A DNA stretch of 64,000 nucleotides from Burkholderiales bacterium (lineage in GTDB: Bacteria > Pseudomonadota > Gammaproteobacteria > Burkholderiales > SG8-39). The notes beneath the pieces are model-generated. The model did no database searches, was not told the DNA's origin, and saw only the letters and a list, made by a program, of their open reading frames with translations. The stretch lies in the NCBI GenBank assembly GCA_014860355.1, contig JACZJV010000067.1, positions 1-64,000 of the forward strand, read 5' to 3'. The first letter of the stretch is position 1, and each line of letters opens with the position of its first letter. Made by a program: the position numbers and the translations under genes. Shown one piece after another: positions 56,831 through 64,000 of this stretch.

Positions 56831-58318
56831 GTGCTGTTTAATTCCTACGCTTTCCTGTTCGGTTTCCTGCCCCTGGTGTTGTTTCTGTATTTCATCTTCG
56901 GCAGGCGCTCGGCCCGGGCTGCCGTCGGCTTTCTCGCCCTCGCTTCGCTATTCTTCTACGGCTGGTGGAATCCGCGCTACCTGTTGCTATTGTGCGGCTC
57001 GGTCGGATTCAACTACCTGGTCGGGCGCCGCCTCGCACGCAGCCCCACCCGCGCGCGCGGCGACCAGCTCATGCTGTGGCTGGGTATCGCGGGCAATCTG
57101 GCGCTGCTCGGCACTTTCAAGTACGCGGGTTTCTTCGCCGCCAATATGAACGCGCTGGCGGACTTCGCGCTGCCGGTCCCGCAGATCGTGCTGCCCCTGG
57201 GAATATCGTTCTTCACCTTCACCCAGATCGCCTATCTGGTCGACGCCTATCGCAAGGAGGTGCGCGAGTACCGTTTCGCTCACTACGGCTTGTTTGTCAC
57301 CTTCTTTCCGCATCTACTGGCGGGCCCGGTGCTGCACCACGCCGAAGTCATGCCGCAATTCGCGCGCGCCGAAACCTTCCGCTTCAACCCTGAAAACTTC
57401 GCCGTGGGCCTCACCATTTTCGCCATCGGCTTGTTCAAGAAAGTGGTGCTCGCCGACGGCATCGCCGGGTTCGCGACACCGGTGTTCGACGCGGCAGCGC
57501 ATGGAGCGACGCTCAGCTTTCTCGCCGCCTGGGGCGGCGCCCTGTCCTACACTTTTCAGTTGTACTTCGATTTTTCCGGCTACTCGGATATGGCTGTAGG
57601 CCTGGCGCGGCTGTTCGGCATCGTGTTCCCGGCCAATTTCAATTCCCCTTACAAGGCGGCGTCCATCATCGATTTCTGGCGCCGCTGGCATATGACGCTG
57701 TCGCGCTTTCTGCGCGATTACCTCTACATACCGCTAGGCGGCGGCCGCTGCCACCCGCTGCGCCGGCACGCGAACCTGATGATCACCATGCTGCTGGGCG
57801 GGCTGTGGCACGGCGCCGGCTGGACCTTCGTGATCTGGGGCGGACTGCACGGCCTCTACCTGGTGCTCAATCATGTATGGCGCGCGCTGAGCAGGCGCTG
57901 GCTGACCGGGTTCCCGCTGCCCCCCGCGCTGGGCCGCGTGCTCGCACAACTGCTGACCTTCGTCGCAGTGGTGGTCGCCTGGGTGTATTTCCGCGCCGAA
58001 TCGCTCCCGGCGGCGCAGGCCATCCTCGAGGGCATGGCCGGGCTGAACGGCATCAGCAAAGCCGATCCTTATTACTACGGCGCACCGCAGCTGAAGGGGC
58101 TGATGATCATGTTCATGGTTGCCTGGGGCCTGCCCAACGCGCAACAGCTGCTGCGCCGCTACCGCCCGGTAATCCTGACCTATCCGGACGAAGCCAGCGA
58201 GGGTACGCGGCTAAGCTGGCGGCCTAGCGCAGCTTGGGCCCTGCTCACCGCCGTCCTCTTGCTCGCCGCCGTGGTCAACCTCACCCATGTCAGCGAATTT
58301 CTTTATTACCAGTTCTAG
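56831..58318 (+). CDS. MBOAT O-acyltransferase (AlgI-like)
   Basis: This 495-residue membrane-bound O-acyltransferase has many hydrophobic helices, and a GTG start that gives the family N-terminus MLFNSYAFLFGFLPLVL. The catalytic histidine lies in GGLWHGAGWTFVIWGGLHG. It would transfer acetyl groups across the membrane to a glycan. The next gene, five bases on, is probably its periplasmic partner. Confidence 0.9.
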   Translation: MLFNSYAFLFGFLPLVLFLYFIFGRRSARAAVGFLALASLFFYGWWNPRYLLLLCGSVGFNYLVGRRLARSPTRARGDQLMLWLGIAGNLALLGTFKYAGFFAANMNALADFALPVPQIVLPLGISFFTFTQIAYLVDAYRKEVREYRFAHYGLFVTFFPHLLAGPVLHHAEVMPQFARAETFRFNPENFAVGLTIFAIGLFKKVVLADGIAGFATPVFDAAAHGATLSFLAAWGGALSYTFQLYFDFSGYSDMAVGLARLFGIVFPANFNSPYKAASIIDFWRRWHMTLSRFLRDYLYIPLGGGRCHPLRRHANLMITMLLGGLWHGAGWTFVIWGGLHGLYLVLNHVWRALSRRWLTGFPLPPALGRVLAQLLTFVAVVVAWVYFRAESLPAAQAILEGMAGLNGISKADPYYYGAPQLKGLMIMFMVAWGLPNAQQLLRRYRPVILTYPDEASEGTRLSWRPSAAWALLTAVLLLAAVVNLTHVSEFLYYQF

Positions 58319-58322
58319 GGAA

Positions 58323-59546
58323 ATGAGCCGCTACCTGCGCCTGCTGGCGGTGTTCGTAGTGCTGCTCTGCGCGGTGCTTGCCGGGTTCAATGCGCTCATC
58401 GATCCCTACGGCTATTTCGATCCGCCGAAGATTTCCGGCGTGAACGAACTTCCGCTGGGATTCAACCACCGACCGCTGCTCGCCAAGTCCCTGGCAGTGA
58501 GCGAGCTGCGCCCGGCTACCATCATCCTCGGCAACTCGCGCGCCGAAGCCGCTTACGATCCGCAGCACCCCGGAATCGCCCTGCAACCAGCCTACAACCT
58601 GTCGATAGGCGGCGCCGGCCTGAGCATGCTGCGCCGTTACTTCCTCGAAGCCCTGGCGACCGGCGGGCTGCGCCAGGTCATCCTGGCTCTGGACCTCACC
58701 ATGTTCGATCCCGCGGCAAACGCAGCCAATCCCGGCCTGGATGCCGTGCTGCTGACCGATGCCGAGGGCAAGCCTGCGAGCGAGGCGAGGAAGTGGCAGC
58801 GCCTGGCTTTCGTCCTGTTTTCCGGATCCACGAGTTCGGACAGCTGGTGGTCCTACATGCACCAGCGCAAACCCGTAGCCATCTACACCCGCTCCGGCCT
58901 GCGCGAAGAAGCCTACGATATCGCCCAGGTCGCGCGCGAAGGCGGGCCTAGGCGCGCGTCCTTGCGCGTCGAAGCCAGCTTCCTCGCCGGTACGCTGCGC
59001 GACGTCGAATCCGAGAAGTTTCGCGCGAGCTATGCCACGACCCTGGCGGCGCTGCGGGAAATCCTCGACCTCAGCGCCAAGCGCGGCGTTCATGTGACGC
59101 TGATCATCAATCCGATCCACGCGCGTCAGACCTATACCCTGGCCGCCGCCGGCCTCTGGCCCCTTTACGAGGTCTGGAAGGGTGATCTGCTTGCCACCGC
59201 GCAGCGCGCGCCGAAACTGGTATCGCTCTGGGACTTCAGCGGCGTCAGTTCCTGCACCGCGGAAAACCTGCCGGCGGACGCTGCTGCACAGTCGGCCATG
59301 CGCTGGTACCGTGAGTCCTCCCATTTCCGGCGCGTGCTCGGCAATCGCGTACTCGATCGAGTCTTCGGGCGCCCCGACGACGGTGTATGCCGCGGTTTGG
59401 GACAGCAACTGGAAACTGCTACGCTAGTTACCGCGCTGGCGGCGCAGCGCGGCGCGCTGCGGCACTGGGTCGAAACGCATGCGGTAGACGTTGCGGAAAT
59501 CGAGGGCTTGGCGAAGCAATACGGGCGTATCTCTCGTGCGCATTAG
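58323..59546 (+). CDS. Periplasmic SGNH-like partner of the MBOAT protein
   Basis: This 407-residue protein has one N-terminal hydrophobic helix (about 5-24). A segment ILGNSRAEAAYDP near residue 62 and NLSIGGAGLSMLRRYF look like blocks I and II of an SGNH-type hydrolase/transferase. The start ATG follows the MBOAT stop closely, with AGGGAA before it. Two-gene AlgI-AlgJ/X-like systems acetylate secreted polysaccharides; that role is inferred here. Confidence 0.68.
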   Translation: MSRYLRLLAVFVVLLCAVLAGFNALIDPYGYFDPPKISGVNELPLGFNHRPLLAKSLAVSELRPATIILGNSRAEAAYDPQHPGIALQPAYNLSIGGAGLSMLRRYFLEALATGGLRQVILALDLTMFDPAANAANPGLDAVLLTDAEGKPASEARKWQRLAFVLFSGSTSSDSWWSYMHQRKPVAIYTRSGLREEAYDIAQVAREGGPRRASLRVEASFLAGTLRDVESEKFRASYATTLAALREILDLSAKRGVHVTLIINPIHARQTYTLAAAGLWPLYEVWKGDLLATAQRAPKLVSLWDFSGVSSCTAENLPADAAAQSAMRWYRESSHFRRVLGNRVLDRVFGRPDDGVCRGLGQQLETATLVTALAAQRGALRHWVETHAVDVAEIEGLAKQYGRISRAH

Positions 59547-59860
59547 GGCACATACGCTGGCGCTGGCTTGCATCAGGCGCAACTTCACATGCGGTCGGGA
59601 ACGGACAGCAAGCAATTCGTCGAATCAGTCTGCAACTCCACAGAAATCGTAGCTGCATAGGCTGCAAAGTTGGCCTTCGGATGGGTTTGGCTGGCCCGTA
59701 TCTGCCACCGACTCCGGCTAAAGTGTGCCTGTCGCGCGCATAGCCGCACAACTTGCTTCGAGTCGGCGGCCTGCTTGACACCGTTCGGATACTGCGTACA
59801 ATCATCAACTAGACCGATCGGTCTACTTTGTTCAAATTCGATCAAACCGGAGGAACGACC
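59547..59860. other. Intergenic region with regulated promoter of the cupin gene
   Basis: This is 314 bases without a convincing gene. The right part holds a strong sigma-70 promoter and a TetR-type palindrome (59775-59825). ORFs on either strand in the left part lack ribosome sites. Confidence 0.6.
59775..59825 (+). promoter_or_regulatory. Sigma-70 promoter with overlapping TetR-type operator
   Basis: TTGACA (59775-59780) and TACAAT (59797-59802) are 16 bases apart. The perfect 16-base palindrome TAGACCGATCGGTCTA (59810-59825) covers the expected start of transcription. The TetR gene at 60369 is the likely regulator. Confidence 0.82.
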
Positions 59861-60253
59861 ATGCATGTGGCTAAAGATAACGTGGACGTCAGAATGGAGA
59901 TTCCAGGCGCAGTGATTCGTCAGCAGAGGGACTTTGGCGTGGCGAGCGGGACCAACTCGGTCAGCGGCGAGTATTTCACTCTCTCAGCGGGCGTCGATAC
60001 GGCCCCGCTCTTCCAAGGATTGCACGGCGACATGTGCCAATGCCCTCATTGGGGCTTCGTCATACGTGGCCAGATTACCACCACCGATGCGATCGGCGTG
60101 GAAGAGACGGTGAAGGCAAATGATCTCTTCTACTGGCCCCCTGGGCACAACGTAAAGGTCGATGCCGACGCGGAGATCGTCATGTTCAGTCCGCAGCACG
60201 AACATAGCCAGGTCATCGACCACATGATCGAGAAGGTTAAGGGTCAGGGGTAG
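59861..60253 (+). CDS. Small cupin-domain protein
   Basis: This is a 130-residue protein with a single cupin-like barrel. HGDMCQCPHWGFVIRGQITTT and WPPGHNVKVDADAEIVMFSP match the two cupin motifs only loosely. Possible metal ligands are His, Cys and Asp residues in the first. GGAGG lies seven bases before the ATG. It is expressed from a promoter with a TetR operator and is followed by a TetR gene. No enzyme activity can be assigned. Confidence 0.75.
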   Translation: MHVAKDNVDVRMEIPGAVIRQQRDFGVASGTNSVSGEYFTLSAGVDTAPLFQGLHGDMCQCPHWGFVIRGQITTTDAIGVEETVKANDLFYWPPGHNVKVDADAEIVMFSPQHEHSQVIDHMIEKVKGQG

Positions 60254-60368
60254 AGGGGTGCTTCGATGCGGGCGTCCTATGGCTGCGGGCGCCCGCATGC
60301 ACCACCGTCTGAGTCTGAGTTAAACTGCCGCGACGCGATTTGTTTCCCAGAACCCACTTTGCGACCAC

Positions 60369-60965
60369 ATGCAGCCGACTCATTCAACGAAGCAGCGTCT
60401 GCTAGACGCGGGAATGGCCATGCTCCTCGAACATGGCTACCACGATTTGGGCATTCAGGCCCTGCTCGCAGCCACGCGTACCCCGAAAGGTTCCTTTTAT
60501 CATCACTTCAAGGACAAAGAGGACTTTGCCCTCCAGGTCATCGACCAATATATGGGGAACGTGCATGCAGGGCTTGACGCCTGTCTCGGGGACACAGACC
60601 GCCTCCCGCTCGAACGGGTACGGCATTTCTTCGAAACGGTGCAGCAGAGTTATCGAAAAGAAGGTTACCTCGGCTGCCTTCTGGGAGGACTCGGACAGGA
60701 ACTCTCGGGTGTCAGCGAGGTGTTTCGGCGAAAAGTCGAGAGCTGCTTTTCGGAAATCGCCAGGCGGATCGCCATTTGTCTGGAAGAGGCGCGGCAGCGA
60801 GGCGACATCCCGGCCGAGTCCAATGCGCGACGCATGGCTGGCCTGCTGGTCGACTGCTGGGAGGGTGCAGCACTTCGTAGCCGCTTGCGCGGGAATCCGG
60901 CGCCGCTGAACGCAATGTTGGACTTTTACTTTCAGTCGGCAGTCGGTCGCGGACCAATTATCTAA
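60369..60965 (+). CDS. TetR/AcrR-family regulator
   Basis: This 198-residue regulator has an N-terminal helix-turn-helix (YHDLGIQALLAATRTPKGSFYHHFKDKEDF). The C-terminal domain has a cysteine-containing LGCLLGGLGQELS segment seen in several AcuR/NemR-like TetR proteins. It probably represses the cupin promoter through the palindrome at 59810. It lies 115 bases after the cupin gene. Confidence 0.9.
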   Translation: MQPTHSTKQRLLDAGMAMLLEHGYHDLGIQALLAATRTPKGSFYHHFKDKEDFALQVIDQYMGNVHAGLDACLGDTDRLPLERVRHFFETVQQSYRKEGYLGCLLGGLGQELSGVSEVFRRKVESCFSEIARRIAICLEEARQRGDIPAESNARRMAGLLVDCWEGAALRSRLRGNPAPLNAMLDFYFQSAVGRGPII

Positions 60966-61110
60966 TATTGCGATCACAGTAGGTGATCCACTCAGCGCCG
61001 CTCCGGCAAGGCTTTTCACTCCCGCACCTGAGCGATGGCGAAGAGTTGATGGTGGAGTCAGCTTCGCCCGCGCATCTCGGCAGGTCTTCCGCAGGCGGCG
61101 TTAGCAAACT

Positions 61111-62217
61111 CTAAATCGAGCGCAGCAATCCGGCGAGACGCTCTGCACGCGCACGCCAGGTATAGGCGCGCGCCTTCTCTCGCCCCCTCTCCCCCATGCG
61201 GCGCGCGCGCTCCGGGTCGGCGGCGAGGAGGCGTATGCCATCGGCCAGGCTATGCGGATCGCCGGGCCGCACCCATACCGCTTCGTTCTCGGCGAGCACT
61301 GCGCGCAGCGGTGGCAGGTCGCTCGCCACGATGGCGCAGCCCGCGGCCATGTACTCGAACAGCTTGATCGGCGAGGTGTAGCGGCTGTCCGGGTCGTCGC
61401 GATTGGGCAATACGGCGATGCAGGCGTTCGCGAGGCCGCGCATTACCTCCTGCTGCGGCACATGGCCGCGGAATTCCAGCCGCGCGCCTGCGGCCGGTGC
61501 GCGGCCGCGTTCGCGCGCGAGTTGCGCTTCATCGCCGCCGTACAGCGCAATGGTGCACCCGGGCAGTTCGGACGCTGCCTGCACCAGGTCCGCCACGCCT
61601 TTCCACGCGAAAAAACTGCCGGCGTAGGCGATATGCGATCCGGCCTGCGCCCAATCCTTTTGCGGCACTTGTTCCGGCCAGTCCACGCCGTTCGGCAAAA
61701 CCTCGATAGCGCGCTCGCCGTAGAGTTCGCGCAGCCGCTCGGCCGTGGGCAGGGAATTGGCGATGACCAGAGTTGCCTTGCGGAGCACCTCGCTTTCCAT
61801 CTCGAACTGGCGTGCGCGCTTGGACGGCGGCGCGGTATCGCTGAACACTTCGTGCGCTTCGTACACGAGTTTTCGGCCCGGACGATTCCGCAGCAGCAGC
61901 GCGGCGAGCTTGAGGTGACGTGCGAACAAAAGCGCATCCGGCGCTGCTGCGATTCGCCGCTCGAGGCGCCACAGGAACAGTCGGTTAGAGTGCACGCGCG
62001 CCAGCGGCCAAGGGAGCGAACGTGACAGCGGCATGAGGCGCAGGCCGTCTGGGACTTCGACTCCGTAATACGCCAGCGGATGCAGTGGCGCATTCGGCAC
62101 ATGGGTGAGCTCGACTTCCACGCCCAGCCGCGCGAGTTCCGCCACGGTATGCGCCACCTGCACACCGCGCGCGCGCGGGAGCGGCAGCGGTTCGGGAAAG
62201 GCGTAGAGCAGCCTCAT
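61111..62217 (-). CDS. Family 4 glycosyltransferase
   Basis: This 368-residue GT-B enzyme has an N-terminal RARGVQVAHTVAELARLG region, the donor-site stretch RYTSPIKLFEYMAAGCAIVASD and YAGSFFAWKGV. The window shows no acceptor clue. It is followed in the same direction by other glycan genes to the right, so it is the last gene of a leftward group. Confidence 0.87.
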   Translation of the reverse strand: MRLLYAFPEPLPLPRARGVQVAHTVAELARLGVEVELTHVPNAPLHPLAYYGVEVPDGLRLMPLSRSLPWPLARVHSNRLFLWRLERRIAAAPDALLFARHLKLAALLLRNRPGRKLVYEAHEVFSDTAPPSKRARQFEMESEVLRKATLVIANSLPTAERLRELYGERAIEVLPNGVDWPEQVPQKDWAQAGSHIAYAGSFFAWKGVADLVQAASELPGCTIALYGGDEAQLARERGRAPAAGARLEFRGHVPQQEVMRGLANACIAVLPNRDDPDSRYTSPIKLFEYMAAGCAIVASDLPPLRAVLAENEAVWVRPGDPHSLADGIRLLAADPERARRMGERGREKARAYTWRARAERLAGLLRSI

Positions 62218-62238
62218 GTAGTCGGCCGTCTGCCGGCC

Positions 62239-62982
62239 CTAGGCTGCCTTGATGCCTTCGATGATGATGCAGTCGCCGAACAGCACGGCATCCGAGGTCA
62301 CACCGTGATCGGGAAAGCCGCGTTTCTTGATGTTCCTGCGTATCAGGCTCGCGATCCAGTTCTCGAACACCCGCTTCACCCATTGCGGCTTGCGCAGCAA
62401 TTCGTTGGCCGAGACGCGCGCTATCCTGACGCCGCCCCCGATCAGGAAGTAATGCAACTGCCAGAAGTAGATCGGCGCGATATGCGCATCGTCGATCGGG
62501 TGCACCAGCACCTTGTCGGGCTCCTGCATCAGCGGCCGAAAGCGCGGGAAATAGCCCGAGATCAGGTATTTCAGACGTGCGTCCACGGAAAAAGTGTTGG
62601 GCGTGCTGATGTACAGCTTGCCACCCGGCTTGAGCACCCGGCACAGTTCCTTGGTGAAGGTCCAGGGATTGTCGAAGTGCTCGATGCCTTCGATGCTGAA
62701 CACATAATCGAAATGCGCGTCCGGAAACGGCAGGGGGTTGATCACGTCGTGCCGGGTGAAGCGCACCTGCGGATTGCGCAGCAAGAACGCCTCTTCGTTG
62801 ATGTCCAGGCAATCGATATTGTCGTAACCGGCCTTGATGAGTTCCTGTGCGAACGCGCCCTGCCCGGCGGGCACGTCGAGTATGCGTCCCTGCGGCGATC
62901 CGCGGAACAGATCCAGCACCGCCGGATAGTGGCTCTCGGTGGCCATCACCTTGAGGTCGGCCCAGTCTTCCTGTGCGCTCAT
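62239..62982 (-). CDS. Class I SAM-dependent methyltransferase
   Basis: This 247-residue protein has motif I ILDVPAGQGAFAQELI, CLDINEEAF and VFSIEGIEHFDNPW with LKPGGKLYISTPN. Its stop is 21 bases before the glycosyltransferase gene start, so the two are probably co-transcribed. It is likely a glycan or lipid-linked methyltransferase. Confidence 0.85.
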   Translation of the reverse strand: MSAQEDWADLKVMATESHYPAVLDLFRGSPQGRILDVPAGQGAFAQELIKAGYDNIDCLDINEEAFLLRNPQVRFTRHDVINPLPFPDAHFDYVFSIEGIEHFDNPWTFTKELCRVLKPGGKLYISTPNTFSVDARLKYLISGYFPRFRPLMQEPDKVLVHPIDDAHIAPIYFWQLHYFLIGGGVRIARVSANELLRKPQWVKRVFENWIASLIRRNIKKRGFPDHGVTSDAVLFGDCIIIEGIKAA

Positions 62983-63044
62983 TCCGGCCTTCCGCGCGCG
63001 TAGCCGCGCCTAAAAACTTCAGTCATGAATGCGCTCGTCAGCCA

Positions 63045-63344
63045 TCACCCGCGCGCGTCCTGTTGTGCGTTGACTGCACCGCCTTGTTCGGCTTCCAGCA
63101 CCGGCGCAATGGTCGGCAGCCCGTCGACGTAGAGCGTGTCATAGCTCAGATCGAGCCCCCCGGGCCACCCGATCGAGCCCGCAATTACCCGTACCGATCG
63201 AAAGAATTCGGGGTTACGTAGGCGCACAAAGATACCTCGCCCGAGATAAGGTTTCACATCGAATTTGCGCGACTCGCCGTTCTCGAACGAAACCTCCAGC
63301 TTGTAGTCGTCCAACGCGTGGACGGATTTGACATGCGGATTCAT
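63045..63344 (-). CDS. DUF2442 protein
   Basis: This 99-residue protein has the DUF2442 pattern: KSVHALDDYKLEVSFENG near the start, then KFDVKPYL, and GWPGGLDLSYDTLY. AGGAGG lies before the ATG. It is directly downstream of a DUF4160 gene (eight-base gap), a pairing common in mobile and toxin-antitoxin-like settings. Molecular role unknown. Confidence 0.85.
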   Translation of the reverse strand: MNPHVKSVHALDDYKLEVSFENGESRKFDVKPYLGRGIFVRLRNPEFFRSVRVIAGSIGWPGGLDLSYDTLYVDGLPTIAPVLEAEQGGAVNAQQDARG

Positions 63345-63352
63345 GGTTCCTC

Positions 63353-63622
63353 CTATCTTAGCGGGTCGATCCTAAACACCTCTTCGCCGTTGACTGCCAG
63401 CTCCCAGTCAGCTTGTAGTTCGTCACGGTGTATCTCGATCCACGCCTGCACGAGCTTCACCTTCCCCGAAGGCAGTTCACCGGCGAGCACTTCGCCGTTC
63501 ACGATAGAAAACACCGCGTCACTGCCGGAGTATTCCGCGTGCACATGGGGGACATGGTGCTGCTTGTCGTCGAAGAAGTACATGCGCACCACGATGCCGT
63601 AGAACATGGACAGAATCGGCAT
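63353..63622 (-). CDS. DUF4160 protein
   Basis: This 89-residue protein shows the DUF4160 features: YGIVVRMYFFDDKQHHVPHVHAEY with clustered histidines and GELPSGKVKLVQAWIEIHRDEL. It forms a two-gene unit with the DUF2442 gene. Such pairs behave like toxin-antitoxin modules by organisation, but this is not shown here. Confidence 0.87.
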   Translation of the reverse strand: MPILSMFYGIVVRMYFFDDKQHHVPHVHAEYSGSDAVFSIVNGEVLAGELPSGKVKLVQAWIEIHRDELQADWELAVNGEEVFRIDPLR

Positions 63623-63739
63623 GATCGTTCCTTCTCAATCCCCACCATAGCACTGCGCGCTACCCCAGCCAAACTGGCGATAAGCACGAAATATATCTCT
63701 CGGCGTTTCGCCTGCCGAACAGTTTAGCAGAGTGCCGCG

Positions 63740-64000
63740 TCATCCCCGCCGCAGCGTAGCGTCGAATAGCTCTGCCAGTCGCATGAAGACCGCTTCCGCG
63801 GCGAAATCCGCGGTCATTCCCCGGCAACGCTCGCTCCATGCGCTTAGGCGCTCCGACTGCGCCAGCGCCTCGATCACGCTGCGCTCGAGCGCCTGCACAT
63901 CGCCCGCGGCGTACACCAGTCCGCAGTCGTGGCGCCGGACCCAGTCGGAGATGCCGGCGGCGTCGCTGCACACGGTGGGCGTGCCTACCGTCGCCGCATC
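63740..64000 (-). CDS. Glycosyltransferase, C-terminal fragment
   Basis: This open frame enters from the right edge and ends at 63740; 86 residues are visible. TVGTPTVCSDAAGISDWV and the following CGLVYAAGDVQALERSV match the donor-binding end of family 4 glycosyltransferases. The N-terminal part lies outside the window. Confidence 0.78.
   Translation of the reverse strand, partial: DAATVGTPTVCSDAAGISDWVRRHDCGLVYAAGDVQALERSVIEALAQSERLSAWSERCRGMTADFAAEAVFMRLAELFDATLRRG

Overview
The window looks like a chromosome segment of a GC-rich Gram-negative, most likely a betaproteobacterium (Rhodocyclales- or Nitrosomonadales-like). This is inferred from a homodimeric-type pyruvate dehydrogenase E1 gene next to an E2 gene, NtrBC beside glnA, Kdo and heptose transferases, a three-gene RND efflux set and FNR/CRP-type sites. 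I could not run a search, so the taxonomic call is an inference. I recognised no tRNA, rRNA, CRISPR array or transposase.

Layout. 1-5380: central metabolism (aceF fragment, aceE, prlC). 5381-19143: a redox and signalling island. It holds two output-less receivers behind a sigma-54-type promoter, a cytochrome b / nine-haem cytochrome c pair behind a consensus FNR-type box, a haem-c sensor kinase, an Hmc/Hyb-like module (small membrane protein, NrfD-type quinone subunit, four-cluster ferredoxin, five-haem cytochrome c), a membrane-anchored receiver fused to a GcvH-like domain, and a second haem-c kinase co-transcribed with a sigma-54 activator. 19577-30064: exonuclease III, malate synthase, NtrC/NtrB, glnA with NtrC-like sites, rhodanese, a gamma-glutamyltransferase-family enzyme and UppP. 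30159-32222: thiC under a TPP riboswitch. 32361-41643: a small unknown protein, LysR and TetR regulators, an RND adaptor and pump, then pcm, a second rhodanese and a TolC-type outer-membrane protein behind a CRP-type site. 41713-64000: a surface-glycan locus with Kdo and heptose transferases, AsnB-type amidotransferase, glycosyltransferases, flippase, methyltransferases, fucosyltransferase, epimerase, initiating phosphosugar transferase and an MBOAT acyltransferase pair. It is interrupted by a cupin/TetR cassette and a DUF2442/DUF4160 pair.

How it fits together. The most unusual part is 5736-19143. Two kinases carry periplasmic c-type haem motifs at matching positions. There are four receiver domains, but only one has a DNA-binding output. 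Two of the other three are tied to the membrane, one by an N-terminal helix and one by a duplicated hydrophobic C-terminal module. The cytochrome genes they sit among would exchange electrons between the quinone pool and periplasmic haem proteins. My inference is an electron-flow sensing system in which haem sensors drive a sigma-54 regulator and also signal to membrane-tethered receivers that may act on the electron-transfer complex itself. Part of the island is visibly lower in GC than its flanks, which suggests it was acquired.
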